A stretch of 64,000 nt of DNA, taken from Megalonaias nervosa (taxonomy: Eukaryota; Mollusca; Bivalvia; Unionida; Unionidae). This document shows positions 1 to 10,800 of the stretch, piece after piece. Position numbers and translations under genes: made by a program. Numbering within the stretch: the first letter of the stretch is position 1; each line of letters starts with the position of its first letter. Where the stretch lies: assembly GCA_016617855.1 (NCBI GenBank), contig JAECUM010096238.1, positions 121,559 through 185,558 of the forward strand, read 5' to 3'. The notes beneath the pieces were generated by a model, which did no database searches, had not been told where the DNA came from, and saw only the letters and a program-made list of their open reading frames with translations.

Positions 1-2
1 TG

Positions 3-1259
3 ATGGAACCTTTAAGAAAATATGTTGGTGAGGTAATGAAATCAAGTGTTTCTGACCCGAAGACCGAGTCCTTTAAGATCGTGAAAGAAGCCCTTTTGAA
101 GGATGAATTTTTGGCACCATAGTTGGCATTCTTTATTTCACTTTCCAAGCATGTTGAGCCCTACCTTACAGAATACCAAACTGATGCACCGATGCTACAA
201 TTTGCTCATCATGATCTAAATGCTATTGCCATAGGTCTTCTAAAGAGGTTTGTTATCCCAAAAGAGATTGAGGAAATCAAAACGACAAAAGACATGGTTA
301 TATTTCAAGTGACTGACCCATTAAATCATGTAAGCAGACACAAGGTTGCCATTGGCTTTGTAGCAGAGTCTATGATTAATGAACTAAAAAAGGCAAAAAA
401 AGTGAGTGAGCTACAAATCTTAGCATTTAAGGATGCATGCAAAAGTATTCTTGTTTGTTTTGCTGACAAATTCCTCACAAAATCTCCACTTCACTATGGT
501 TTAGTGAAAGACATGGCATGCCTTGACCCAGCTGCCATTTTAGAAAGTAAAGCACAAGCAGAGGCTAAATTGTAGAGAATCATGCTCTCATTAGTCAGCA
601 AGAGAAAGTTCAATATCAGTTGTTGTGATGCTGTTCTTAATGAGTTTTCAGCATTTGTTGACTCGGCCATTAGCAATGGATCACTTGGTGCTTTCTCAAG
701 AAAGACCGAACGTATTGACACTTTTCTTTATGACAGGCTTGCTCATCAGCAGCAACATTCCAACCTTTAGCAAGTTGTCAAGACCTTGCTTCTCTTGTCA
801 CATGGGCAAGCCACTGTTGAGAGGGGGCAATAAATAAAGAAGTTGAAGAGATAAATATAGCAGAAAGAACTTTGATTGCCAAAAGGATCATTATTGATGC
901 CGTTAGAGCTGCTGGTGGAATCAATAAAGTTGAAATCACCCCAAGGCTGCTTATCAGTGCCAGCAGTGCATACAGCAGGTATGAAGTGTTTCTTCAAGAT
1001 GAGAAGAAAAAAAAGGAGACTGAGACAACCAATAGGAAAAGAAAAGCATTGGATGAGGAAATCATGGGCTTTGAAAAGAAAAAAATCAGCACTAACTTAT
1101 GATATAGAAACATTGAACAGTTTAGCTGATGACTATGCATTAAAAGCTGAACATCAAAGGGATCTTACTTTCATCAACACATCAAATAGCTTAAGGACAT
1201 CTGTGAAAAAAAACTGGAAGAACAGTTGGATCTGGACAAGCAGATTGATGATAAACTAG
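3..1259 (+). pseudogene. Broken transposase-like gene with hAT-type ERG motif
   Basis: One reading frame starting at the ATG at 3 is continuous in character but interrupted by stops at 120-122, 573-575 and 768-770. It then shifts frame near 822-832, where the motif SHGQATVERG is followed in another frame by INKEVEE. The stretch resembles the C-terminal dimerisation region of hAT-like transposon proteins, in which ERGFS is typical; here the FS pair is lost at the frameshift. The end is Lys/Glu-rich (residues around 990-1090). No terminal inverted repeats were recognised and the 5' end may lie outside the window. I infer a dead transposon-derived gene. The exact superfamily is uncertain. Confidence 0.6.
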
Positions 1260-1317
1260 AAGCATTGAAATATGTCTGAATTTTGTATGACACTTTGTGC
1301 AATGTATATTGCTCTGC

Positions 1318-1318
<1 letters not shown>

Positions 1319-1354
<36 letters not shown>
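1319..1354. repeat. (TG)n microsatellite
   Basis: About 17-18 uninterrupted TG dinucleotides, decaying into GAGTGAG on the right. Confidence 0.95.
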
Positions 1355-1356
<2 letters not shown>

Positions 1357-1359
1357 TGA

Positions 1360-2613
1360 GTATATATAAATGATTTAACCTTTCAATGCTTTGTTCATTT
1401 AGATCTTACCTTGCTAAGGTTGTGGAAAAAAGTTCAAATCATATTATTAAAAATAATGTAAAATTGATGAGTATGCTGTTAATTGTGTGCATGAAAGTCT
1501 GAACACTGCATTTCTTTGAACCTAAAAAGTTTTCAAAAAGGCCTTAAAAAACCTAAAAAAAAGCCTAAAATTTTTAGATCAGAAATTGCTACTAACCCTG
1601 AGTGGTGTATATTTCTGTGGTTTAAGTAAAACAATAAAGAATATTTGTTCTTAGTAAACATTCAGAAATAGAAAGTGTTCTTATATTTAATATGAACCAG
1701 GTGAAAAGCATGTTGCTCTTCATCTTTGCATTCAGCTTTTTACTGTTACTGAAAGTAATCTATGTGAAAGGTTTAATTCTGCATAGCAATCAGTCATTGA
1801 TAACATATTATAAATTGATTTCCCTTGAGAGTATTTCCTGTATACCAAGTTAGTGTTATAAAATTTCTCCTTAATATACATTCCCCAATCACATTACATT
1901 AGGAATATTTGCCAGCTACCTCACGAATTCAGCCCTGCTGAAAGATGAAAATCGTCTTTTCCTGTGAATCTCATATATAGACAAAGGGCAGTAACTCTTT
2001 CCCATTACCTCCCCTTGCCAATGCCAACTTTTGGTAGTTTTCAGCTTCACTGCTGTACTGATAACATTGCACATTTTACCTCCGACAACCCAAGCCATTT
2101 TAGTGTTCAGATTGGACCATCCAGCTTTTGGGATTTATTATGTGGAAGAATCATTCTCATGCAGGTTGTATACATGATTTTTACAATTTCTGCCAAATTT
2201 TAGTGACCTTGTAATATGATTTTGTAATTAACGAAAACAGCAGAACCATGATATTTATTCACAGCTGGAATGTAGGCTACCAATGGATAGATAGTGTAGA
2301 CTACTAATGGATGGAAAGTAGGCTACTTGTGGTTGGAAAGGAGGTTACTTATGGTTGATCATTGCATAATTTGATTATAATGTACAGTGCACAAAGAGAC
2401 TTTACTGTAGTTCTTTTTTTTTCACATTTTTCTGAGTGTCAAATGAGTCTAGGCAACTGCATATTGCAAGTCACCTCACCCAGATTGGCAAGGGCTCAGA
2501 AAATTAAGTTTTATTCCTGAGAGTTAGTAGAATGGGGAATGGATGTAGCATGGATAAAATAGGTGGAGGGGAGGTAATTGGCAAGAGTTACTGCCCTTTC
2601 TCCACAGGTTCAC
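1360..2613. other. No gene seen; short imperfect repeats near 2268-2345
   Basis: No exon-like reading frame or transposon end was recognised. Around 2268-2345 a roughly 28-bp motif with the core GTAGGCTAC occurs about four times in diverged form. Confidence 0.5.

Positions 2614-2650
<37 letters not shown>
2614..2650. repeat. (TAA)n microsatellite, likely 3' tail of the adjacent LINE
   Basis: About 12 TAA units directly abut the 3' end of the minus-strand LINE at 2651. Read on the minus strand it is a (TTA)n tail after an AATGAGG/AAAGAAAG-type terminus. A simple-repeat tail is typical of CR1/L2-group LINEs. Confidence 0.85.
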
Positions 2651-5600
2651 CTTTCTTTAATGAGGATAACACATTTGGTCATGACTGACCCATCTGCCAT
2701 GTGGTCCTCAGTTTTGTAATTGGCAGTGTTTAAATTCTTTTTTTACAACATCATGCACATAATCAGGTATCGTCGCACGCTCATTCATACATATTTAACA
2801 TGGCTGACTGTGTAACTATACTGGGAAACATATACACATATGAACAATATTCTCTACACAGGTACATACATTTCAGCATAAATCATACGTATTATATATA
2901 TCGAATAAGATCTGGACATATTTTATTTATGGATATAATGATAAAGTTTTCAATTCAGAGCCATTAATATGTCATTCCCGCTGATCAAGAAAGAATTTCG
3001 TTAACGATATTTCAAAGGAAACAAGGGAATTGGAATTACATATCCTCAGTATTAATAAATTCCATACAGTAGGTGCTGATACAGTAAATGAGGTTTTGTA
3101 ATGATTGGTTTTCGATCATGGAATCTGGAGATTGTTGTTAGTCGTCGATCGGAGATTATGCTCAGTATTTGTTGATCTTAGTTCAGTTAGGTTAGAGATA
3201 TAATCTGGAGAAAGATCATTTAAAGACTTATATGTCATGATTCCTTTAAAATAAAGAATACGTTTTTGTATAGGTAGCCATTGCAGACGCAAAAACAAAT
3301 CATTCAGGGGAGTCATAACAGGAAGTTTCAGTATTATTCGGGCTGCCTTATTCTGGAGTTTATCAATTCTGGACAAATTATAATTGGATGTGTTTCCCCA
3401 TATGGTACAGCTTTATTCTATCAGTGGTAGTATATATCCCGCAAAATAAAGTTCAAGGGATTGGGGAGGTGGAAATTTCAAAAGCAATTTTAACAGAATT
3501 ATTCTTTTGACTACCATTGCACATAGGTAATCGTTATGTACATTCCAGCTGAGATGTTGATCAATGTAGACACCAAGAATTTTTTTATTTTTGACAATAG
3601 ATACGTCTAAGCCATTTTGAGTTAGAAGTAAATCCATGTTAGTAGATAGACGCTGCCTTGTTCCGATTGTCATACATTTTGTTTTAGAGATATTAATATG
3701 CATTTTGTTTTGATGACACCAAACATATATCTTTTTGAGGTCGATTTGAAGTTTACTTTTAATGGAGTCCAGATAAATACAATGTAGAGTCATCAGTGAA
3801 AAGATCTGTGTTAGAGTGCGCGGATACAAGGCTAAATCATTGATAAATAGTAGAAAAAGAAGAGGCCCTAATATAGATCCTTGAGGAACACCACTTAAGA
3901 TATGACTTGGTTCGGAAGTATATTTGCCCGTGCAAACAACCTGGTGTCTGTTAGAGAGATACAATGTGAACCAGGCAACTGAGTTTGAAGAAAACTTGTT
4001 GGCTGAAAGTTTTTTAATGAGCACCGAATGGTCAATCAAATTGAATGCTTTTTTTTTAATGAATGAAAATTGCGCCAGTAAGTTTGGCTGATTCTACTGC
4101 TAGTAGCCATTGGTCTATAAGTTTTGTCAGTGCAGTTTGACATGAATGATTCTGTAGAAAACCTGATTGTGATTTATAGAGGAGTTGGTACTTGTCAAGA
4201 TATCTGAAAATATGCTTGCTGACATGTTTTTCAATAATTTTTGAAAGTACAGATGGAACAGATATGGGTCATTCTTTTCATTTCCTTTGTAAGTTGTGAA
4301 TACTTTTGCTCACTTCAGTCTCTCTGGGAATTTACAGGAAGTGATACTACAGTTTATTAATTCTTTCAATGACTCCGAGATTGATAAAGCCGACATTTTC
4401 AGAGTTTTGGTGTGAATTCCATCTAGACCAGCTGATTTGTTTGTGTCAAGTTTATTGAGAATATCAAAAGTTCCATTTATTGTTATTAAGGGAAAGTTGA
4501 AACTAACATGATCAGGTACCCTTTCATTCACGAATTTAGTAAGTTTGTATAAATTAGGCTATGTAAAATGAGACCTGTCAAGGGTTTGGGATATATTAGT
4601 AAAAAATAGAGGTTAAGTTGGTTTGCAATATCAAGCTCATCAGTATAACTAGTGCCATCAACTATAATTTCACATGGAGCTAGAGGTGCAGGTTTTGTTG
4701 AATTTTAGATTCGCAAGTGATTCTAGATGGATCTGTTATCAGAGTTTGAGGGGATTACTTCTTTGAAAAAGGAGTGCTTTGAGTTTTATAATGAGCGATT
4801 TGACTTTGTTTCACCTCAAACGATAGTTTGTAAAGTCTTTATATTTATGGTAGCACATGTAGTTTCTTTTGGGTGTGCATTTGTGATTTCATTAGTACAC
4901 CATACTGGTTGTTTTTATTGTTTAGTTCTTTTGATTCGTATGGGGGCGTGTTTATTTAGGTTCCAGATAGACAAGTCATAATTTGGGTCTGTGTTAGAAA
5001 AAGTTATCGAGCTAATGTTTTGTCATAGTTTGGTGAGATTCATTTTCAACAAAGTTTTTAAAACATCTGTCTTGCATATAGGAATGTAAGTTGTTTTTCT
5101 TTGCACACTGTTGCTTACGAGTTGCACATACAGGATAGTGATCACTAATAGGGAAACATGGTACATTTATCTCGTAGAGATTGGTGGGATGGGTAGTGTA
5201 GATGTGGTCGATCAGAGTAAAAGTACAGGCCGTTACTCTTGTTAGAGCATTTATTACCTGTGTAAAGTCGTGTAGTTGTATCATATGTAGTCATTTAGTG
5301 TTATTATCAGAGAGGAAATCAATATTAAAGTCTCCCATGATAATTCATTGTTGGAAGATAAAGCAGCCTCTAGCTCATGTTCAGATTGGTCAGTCCATGA
5401 TAAGAGGGAGTTTGAAGGTCAGTAAGCTGAGCGATATAAATAGATTGACTATTGAGGAAACTTAACTTGATCCATATTGATTCAATAATAGAAATTTCAA
5501 AATCTGTTCTTCTCTTGTATGTTAAGTTATTTGAAACGTACATGACTATCCCTCCTCCTATGCCTTGTGATCAGTCTCATCTTTCCAAAGAAAAGTTGCT

Positions 5601-5745
5601 AATAGAGATAGCACAGTCAGGTACATTACAATCTAGAAATGTTTCACATAGTCCAATTACTGCAAGGTTGGGTTCATTTTGTATTGTAAGTCTTAGTTCA
5701 TCGATTTTTGATAAGATGAATAGTATCATTTAAACAATATGATCA
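2651..5745 (-). mobile_element. Antisense CR1/L2-like LINE relic (endonuclease + reverse transcriptase)
   Basis: Read on the minus strand, the order is that of ORF2 in a non-LTR retrotransposon. An APE-type endonuclease runs from about 5735 to 5012: an ET motif in GLCETFLD, an IGGGIVMYV segment, LIDHIYTTHP and SDHYPV. Reverse transcriptase follows: LDTNKSAGLDGI near 4440 and GVPQGSILGPLLFLLFINDL near 3850-3900. The catalytic FTDDSTLYL lies in a different frame near 3780-3810. The C-terminal segment is at 3376-2985 (RIDKLQNKAARIIL, SFTVSAPTVWN). Several frameshifts and stops separate these blocks, so the element is dead. The 3' end abuts (TAA)n at 2614-2650. Length is about 3.1 kb; ORF1 was not seen. 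Clade assignment within CR1/L2/Jockey is uncertain. Confidence 0.85.
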
Positions 5746-6889
5746 TCATCTTCAAAATTTCCAGCATAACCACTGGTGAAATTTTATCATGAAAAGCATT
5801 TGACAAAGTTTCTGAAAATAAATATGGTTTAAATTAAAAGGGTATGCAGTCAGGCCTTGTTGATTGTATGGAAGCCAATGCCATTAAACTTAAATTATTT
5901 TTTTTAAAACCCGTTTTTGGTTAAACATTCAGCTTTTGCAATGGCTGTAGTTTTATATTTTATTCTCTCACCAAATATATGGGGATGGCATAAGCATATT
6001 TTATACGCATGATGTGTCTTGAATTTAGTTTCTGCACAATGCCTTTTTTGAAGGATGTCATGGATTTAGAAAAAATTTGGAATGAGATTGTAACAACAAA
6101 ATTTAACAGAGCTATGATCCCTGTTCGACATCTTTCACTTGATTAGAATTTATTTTGCTTGACTTTAAAAGGACTTCATGGACTGAGATTAACTCAGTAA
6201 CTTTCAAAGGACTTCATGGACTGGGATCAAATTTGATATAAGGCTTTTGTATTAAAATTTGAATTTATCTAATTTTTGATGAAATTTTACATGGTTATGG
6301 CACCTTTTTTTAGCTGAAAGTTTTCATCAGTTGCTTCATGGGTCATGGGAGGTGGGGTCATATTGATACAGTTCTTGTCTTTTGTGATGATTTGACTTTG
6401 GATGGGTTCACTTTGGAACAGGTATTTCAATGAAGAAACTTTCATGACAGAGAATGAGAGTTATTGCAGAACTTTGAAGTCTCTCCAATCTATTGATCTT
6501 ATCAACACTTATGAATATATATTATGATTGGTCATGTTTCCAAGTCTGTTTCCATCCCTCCAACTATTTTGATTATAGCCTAAACTCATTGTTGAGGGAG
6601 AGTGCTCACATTTGATATCATATTTCACAAGAATAAATTGATCACAATTAATTGTAGTGTATACTAGGACAAGTGATAATTTGCATAAAGTTTTCAGTTT
6701 TGGCTCTTTTATAAATTTTCAAGGCTTTTGTTGTTATTACAGATTATTATTCTCAGTCTGGCTTCATTACAAAGCTTCAAGGCTTTTGCCATGATAAACC
6801 ATTACTAGATACTTTAGACATTTTCAAAAGCTTTTGCTGCAATAAAATCTTTACTGATTTATTTCTGGCTACTTACAGAGTTTCTAAGT
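5746..6889. other. No gene seen
   Basis: AT-rich sequence between the LINE and the 39-bp array. I searched for the missing upstream kinase exons (glycine loop, beta-3 lysine) and found no convincing candidate with splice sites. Confidence 0.5.
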
Positions 6890-7345
6890 TTTTGCTATGA
6901 TAATATCAACACTGTATTTAGTCTAAGTTTTTGCCATGATAATATCAACACTGTATTTAGTCTAAGTTTTTGCCAAGATAATATCAACACTGTATTTAGT
7001 CTAAGCTTTTGCCATTATAATATCAACACTGTATTTAGTCTAAGTATTTGCCATGATAATATCAGCACTGTATTTAGTCTAAGTTTTTGCCATGATAATA
7101 TCAACACTGTATTTAGTCTAAGTTTTTGCCATGATAATATCAACACTGTATTTAGTCTAAGCTTTTGCCATGATAATATCAACACTGTATTTAGTCTAAG
7201 TATTTGCCATGATAATATCAACACTGTATTTAGTCTAAGTTTTTGCCATGATAATATCAACAATGTATTTAGTCTAAGTTTTTGCCATGATAATATCAAC
7301 AATGTATTTAGTCTAAGTTTTTGCCATGATAATATCAACACTGTC
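6890..7345. repeat. 39-bp minisatellite, about 11-12 copies
   Basis: The unit contains TTTGCCATGATAATATCAAC followed by a short CTG/TATTTAGTCTAAG part. Because 39 is a multiple of three, the minus strand stays open as a 13-residue repeat (LILSWQKLRLNTV), but this is a by-product of the period. Units differ by single substitutions. Confidence 0.95.
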
Positions 7346-7378
7346 TGCATACTTTATAGATTTTCAGCAGCTACTGGA

Positions 7379-7580
7379 TACTTGCTTGTAAGTCAACTCC
7401 AACTGCAGACAACATAGACCCTGATCTGCCATCACATACTGCACAAGTACATCATTATCTACGCCGTTTGTTCTGATTACTCCTAACAAACTGCACAGAC
7501 CCAAATCTGCCAGTGCAGTATGCAACAGCAGGTCTGGGTCTGTACAGTTTGCAGTTGGACTCGACCTAATAGCAAGTATA
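7379..7580. mobile_element. Palindromic MITE, copy 1 of 3
   Basis: The left end TACTTGCTTGTAAGTCAACT and the reverse complement of the right end (TACTTGCTATTAGGTCGAGT) form a long imperfect inverted repeat of about 32 bp. Both continue into CCAACTGCA, and the interior is also roughly palindromic around ACTGCACAGACCC/GGGTCTGTACAGT. Flanking TA would suit a TA-inserting superfamily. Related copies lie at 22776-22975 and 42515-42712. Confidence 0.7.
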
Positions 7581-7780
7581 GATTGTAGTAACAATGTCAG
7601 TTTTTTTAAATTGCATGAATTGCAGACTAGAGAGCATCTGCACTAATCAAACTGTCTCAAACTAAAGTTGATGTTTACATGAATAACAGTTCTTGCAAAT
7701 GATAAAATAACTTCTAAACTGGATATTAGGCAAAAAAAGTAAGAATTATTTACATGTGTATGATGATTATTTCTTTGCAG

Positions 7781-7868
7781 AGAGTTTAATCATCCCTACA
7801 TTGTGCGGCTGTTAGGGCAATGTACGGAGGCCTCTCCATTCCTGGCAGTTCTTGAATATCCTTCATTG
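7781..7868 (+). CDS. Kinase exon a: N-lobe alpha-C/beta-4/beta-5 (HPYIVRLLGQC...LEYPSL)
   Basis: Acceptor TTATTTCTTTGCAG precedes 7781 and donor GTAGGT starts at 7869. The first base completes a codon split by the upstream intron. It encodes EFNHPYIVRLLGQC, TEASPFLAVLEYPSL, matching the HPNIL.C.GQC.EA.P.L..FEY stretch of LMTKs including the hinge. It ends in phase 0. The upstream exon partner was not found in the window. Confidence 0.88.
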
Positions 7869-10800
7869 GTAGGTAGCAGAAGGCATTCATACTTTCTGGA
7901 TATATACTTCCTATTTCATGTGTCGATTTTGATACTTAGTAAAATCTAGAGACATACCAGTAGTATATTTCATGTTTCAGATTGACTACAAAACAGGTCC
8001 TGGTAAGGATCTATCCCATACAAAATGAAATCCATCATAGTCTACTAATGATGACTGAGACACGTAGTGCTCATTGTCTGATCAAACCAAAATTGTTCAG
8101 TCGCACCATCCTATTATGTCATGAGCATGTGGAATACTTCTGACATTTTGGCTGTGGCTTTGTGTCAGGCAGTTGCAGCAATTGGTCAAACTGTTTTCAA
8201 GAAATTAGAACCACACAGATAAATAAAACTACTTCAGATTCCTTTATGAGCAAACTTTCTTCTAATTTGGTTTTGCCAATCTTCAGATCATGTTTGATTC
8301 AAATTGCATTTTGATTAATGTTGCTGTAATATTTTGTGATCTACACCAGAGACAATAAAGAAGTAATGATCTACACCAAAGACAATAAAGAAGTAACTAT
8401 TTCCTCTGGTTTTCTCATCAGATTGGTAGTGATGTTAAGATACTTCTTTACATTTTTTCACATTTGGCTTAGATTTAAAGATAATACAGAAAAGACCAAA
8501 GTAATCCTAATGCAAGTCATGTACGATGGTGAGATTTATTTTTGGTCCCCCTTTATGGCCAGAATTATGCAGGTTGCACTGTAGCCTGTCATTTATTTAT
8601 AGAAACATGCGGTGGATAGCTAGATAAAATGCTTTTTTTAATTGTCAAGGCTCAGCATTAACCCTTTACCTCATACAAGCGCCTTTGGACGCCTCTACTT
8701 CATTCGCATGGAAGCGCCTTTGGACGCCTCTACCTGATTCGCATATAAGCGCCTTTTGACGCCTCTACACCATTCTCATGGAAGTGCCATTTGACGCCTG
8801 CTGTAAACATCAGCCATTTTGAGCCGGTTTTCGTAGCGCCACCTTCGGGGAAAACCCCCTATTAGATACTACATTCATTGGTGTGAATGACCATTACGTC
8901 AGATCACGTGGTCACTGTTTATGCTCTGGTCGAAATCTGCTATTTAAAGTAACTACGTCGTATTCTCCACTCTCCAAAATGGAGGTCACGGATTTCGTTC
9001 AGTACTTACTCGAGTTTTCACGATTAGAATCACAACTATGAAAGCTTCAATAACTTAGGTAAAGGCTCTGATACTGATGTAGGAAGCCATTAGTTTTTAT
9101 AAATTATCAAATTCAGCTGATTTAGTGATGCAGACGCAGACAAAGAACTTGTAAATTTTGAGTATGAGAAATGGCAGCTATGGTTGGTCACGCAGCTGCA
9201 CTGACTTGACGGTGAACGAGTTCTCTCAAGATTTTAAAGCACATAAAAAATTCTTCTGTGAAAAATAATTATAAAGCTATAACAACCAGATTTTACTCTT
9301 AAATCTTTCGATACGTAATATATGTGTACCAGAAACGTAAAATGGTTAAAATTGCTGTTAAACGTAACATACACTTCACTGCTTAACAGGCCTATGTGTA
9401 TGGAGTGGAATAAGTAAAAGGTGTTCTATTTATAGTGCACTGCACTGGGTAACTTTGCTACATGCATATCGAAGGGCTAAAAAGCCATACACTCTATGAG
9501 GGAAAGGGTTAACAATTATCTAATTCCCTGTGATAAGATGCATCTCCCCATATAGTGTTCTGCTTAATAGGCAAATGAACAATAAGATTACTCTCAAGAC
9601 TTAGTTTTGTTTTATGAAGGATGAATCAAATAACACATTCCCTATTCATTTACTTAAATTAATATAGGTCTTATTACCATTTTATCAAAAGAGTGTAATC
9701 CTGTTGATTAATGGAATTTCTTGATACTGGTCTCAAGGAAACCCTTGAGCACACAACACGTAGTGTAATGTAATACTCTAATGAGACTTCCTGAAATGTT
9801 ATGGTTCACCTTTCCAGAATGCAAGACATTTTGGAGAGTTAATGTCAAACTCTGTTTATAGGCCACTCCACTCTTTATTTTGCAGTAAAATTTGTAATAT
9901 TTACCTGAAATGTATATAAATCTTTTACTTGCTTTGTAAAAATCCCTCATTCATTTAGAAACTGCAGATTACAGTTCTCCAAAATCTTTTGTTAAAACCA
10001 GTCAGGAAATGTGTCTGTTTGTCTTTAGTAATGCAGTAATATTTCACTTTTCAGGGAGACTTAAAGACTTATCTTCGGAAAGAAAAGCGATTTAGAGACA
10101 CCCTGATAGAAAATGGAACAATTTTTAAGTTCAGTCTTTATGCCGCAGAAGGTTTTGCCTTTATGCATGGAGCTAATTATATCCATCAGTGAGTATTAAC
10201 AGGGTCAGTGCCTGTATGCATGGAGCTAATTATATCCATCAGTGAGTATTAACAGGGTCAATGCCTGTATGCATAGAGCTAATTATATCCATCAGTGAGT
10301 ATTAACAGGGTCAGTGCCTGTATGCATGGAGCTAATTATATCCATCAGTGAGTATTAACAGGGTCAGTGCCTGTATGCATGGAGCTAATTATATCCATCA
10401 GCGAGTATTAACAGGGTCAGTGCCTGTATGCATGGAGCTAATTATATCCATCAGTGAGTATTAACAGGGTCAGTGCCTGTATGCATGGAGCTAATTATAT
10501 CCATCAGTGAGTATTAACAGGGTCAGTGCCTGTATGCGTAGAGCTAATTAAGCCCATCACTGAGTACCAACAGGGCAAGTGCCTGTTGTTACGTATATGT
10601 AATTTAATTGCTAGTTATAAATTCTTTTTTATTTTAGTTTTGTTTCATTACATGTTAATGTAATGATAACTTTATTCACTGGATTTGACCATTTTTCTAG
10701 AAAATTCAGTTCAGTTCTAGTAAATAATCACTATTGCTACATTATATTTTTAGCTGACCTAGTTCCTGACCTTGGTTCAGAGTTTGTGAACAGAGTGAAA

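Noticed and set aside
7015..7350. 111-codon minus-strand repeat protein (LILSWQKLRLNTV units)
   Set aside because: Open only because the 39-bp period is a multiple of three; the plus strand repeat explains it fully.
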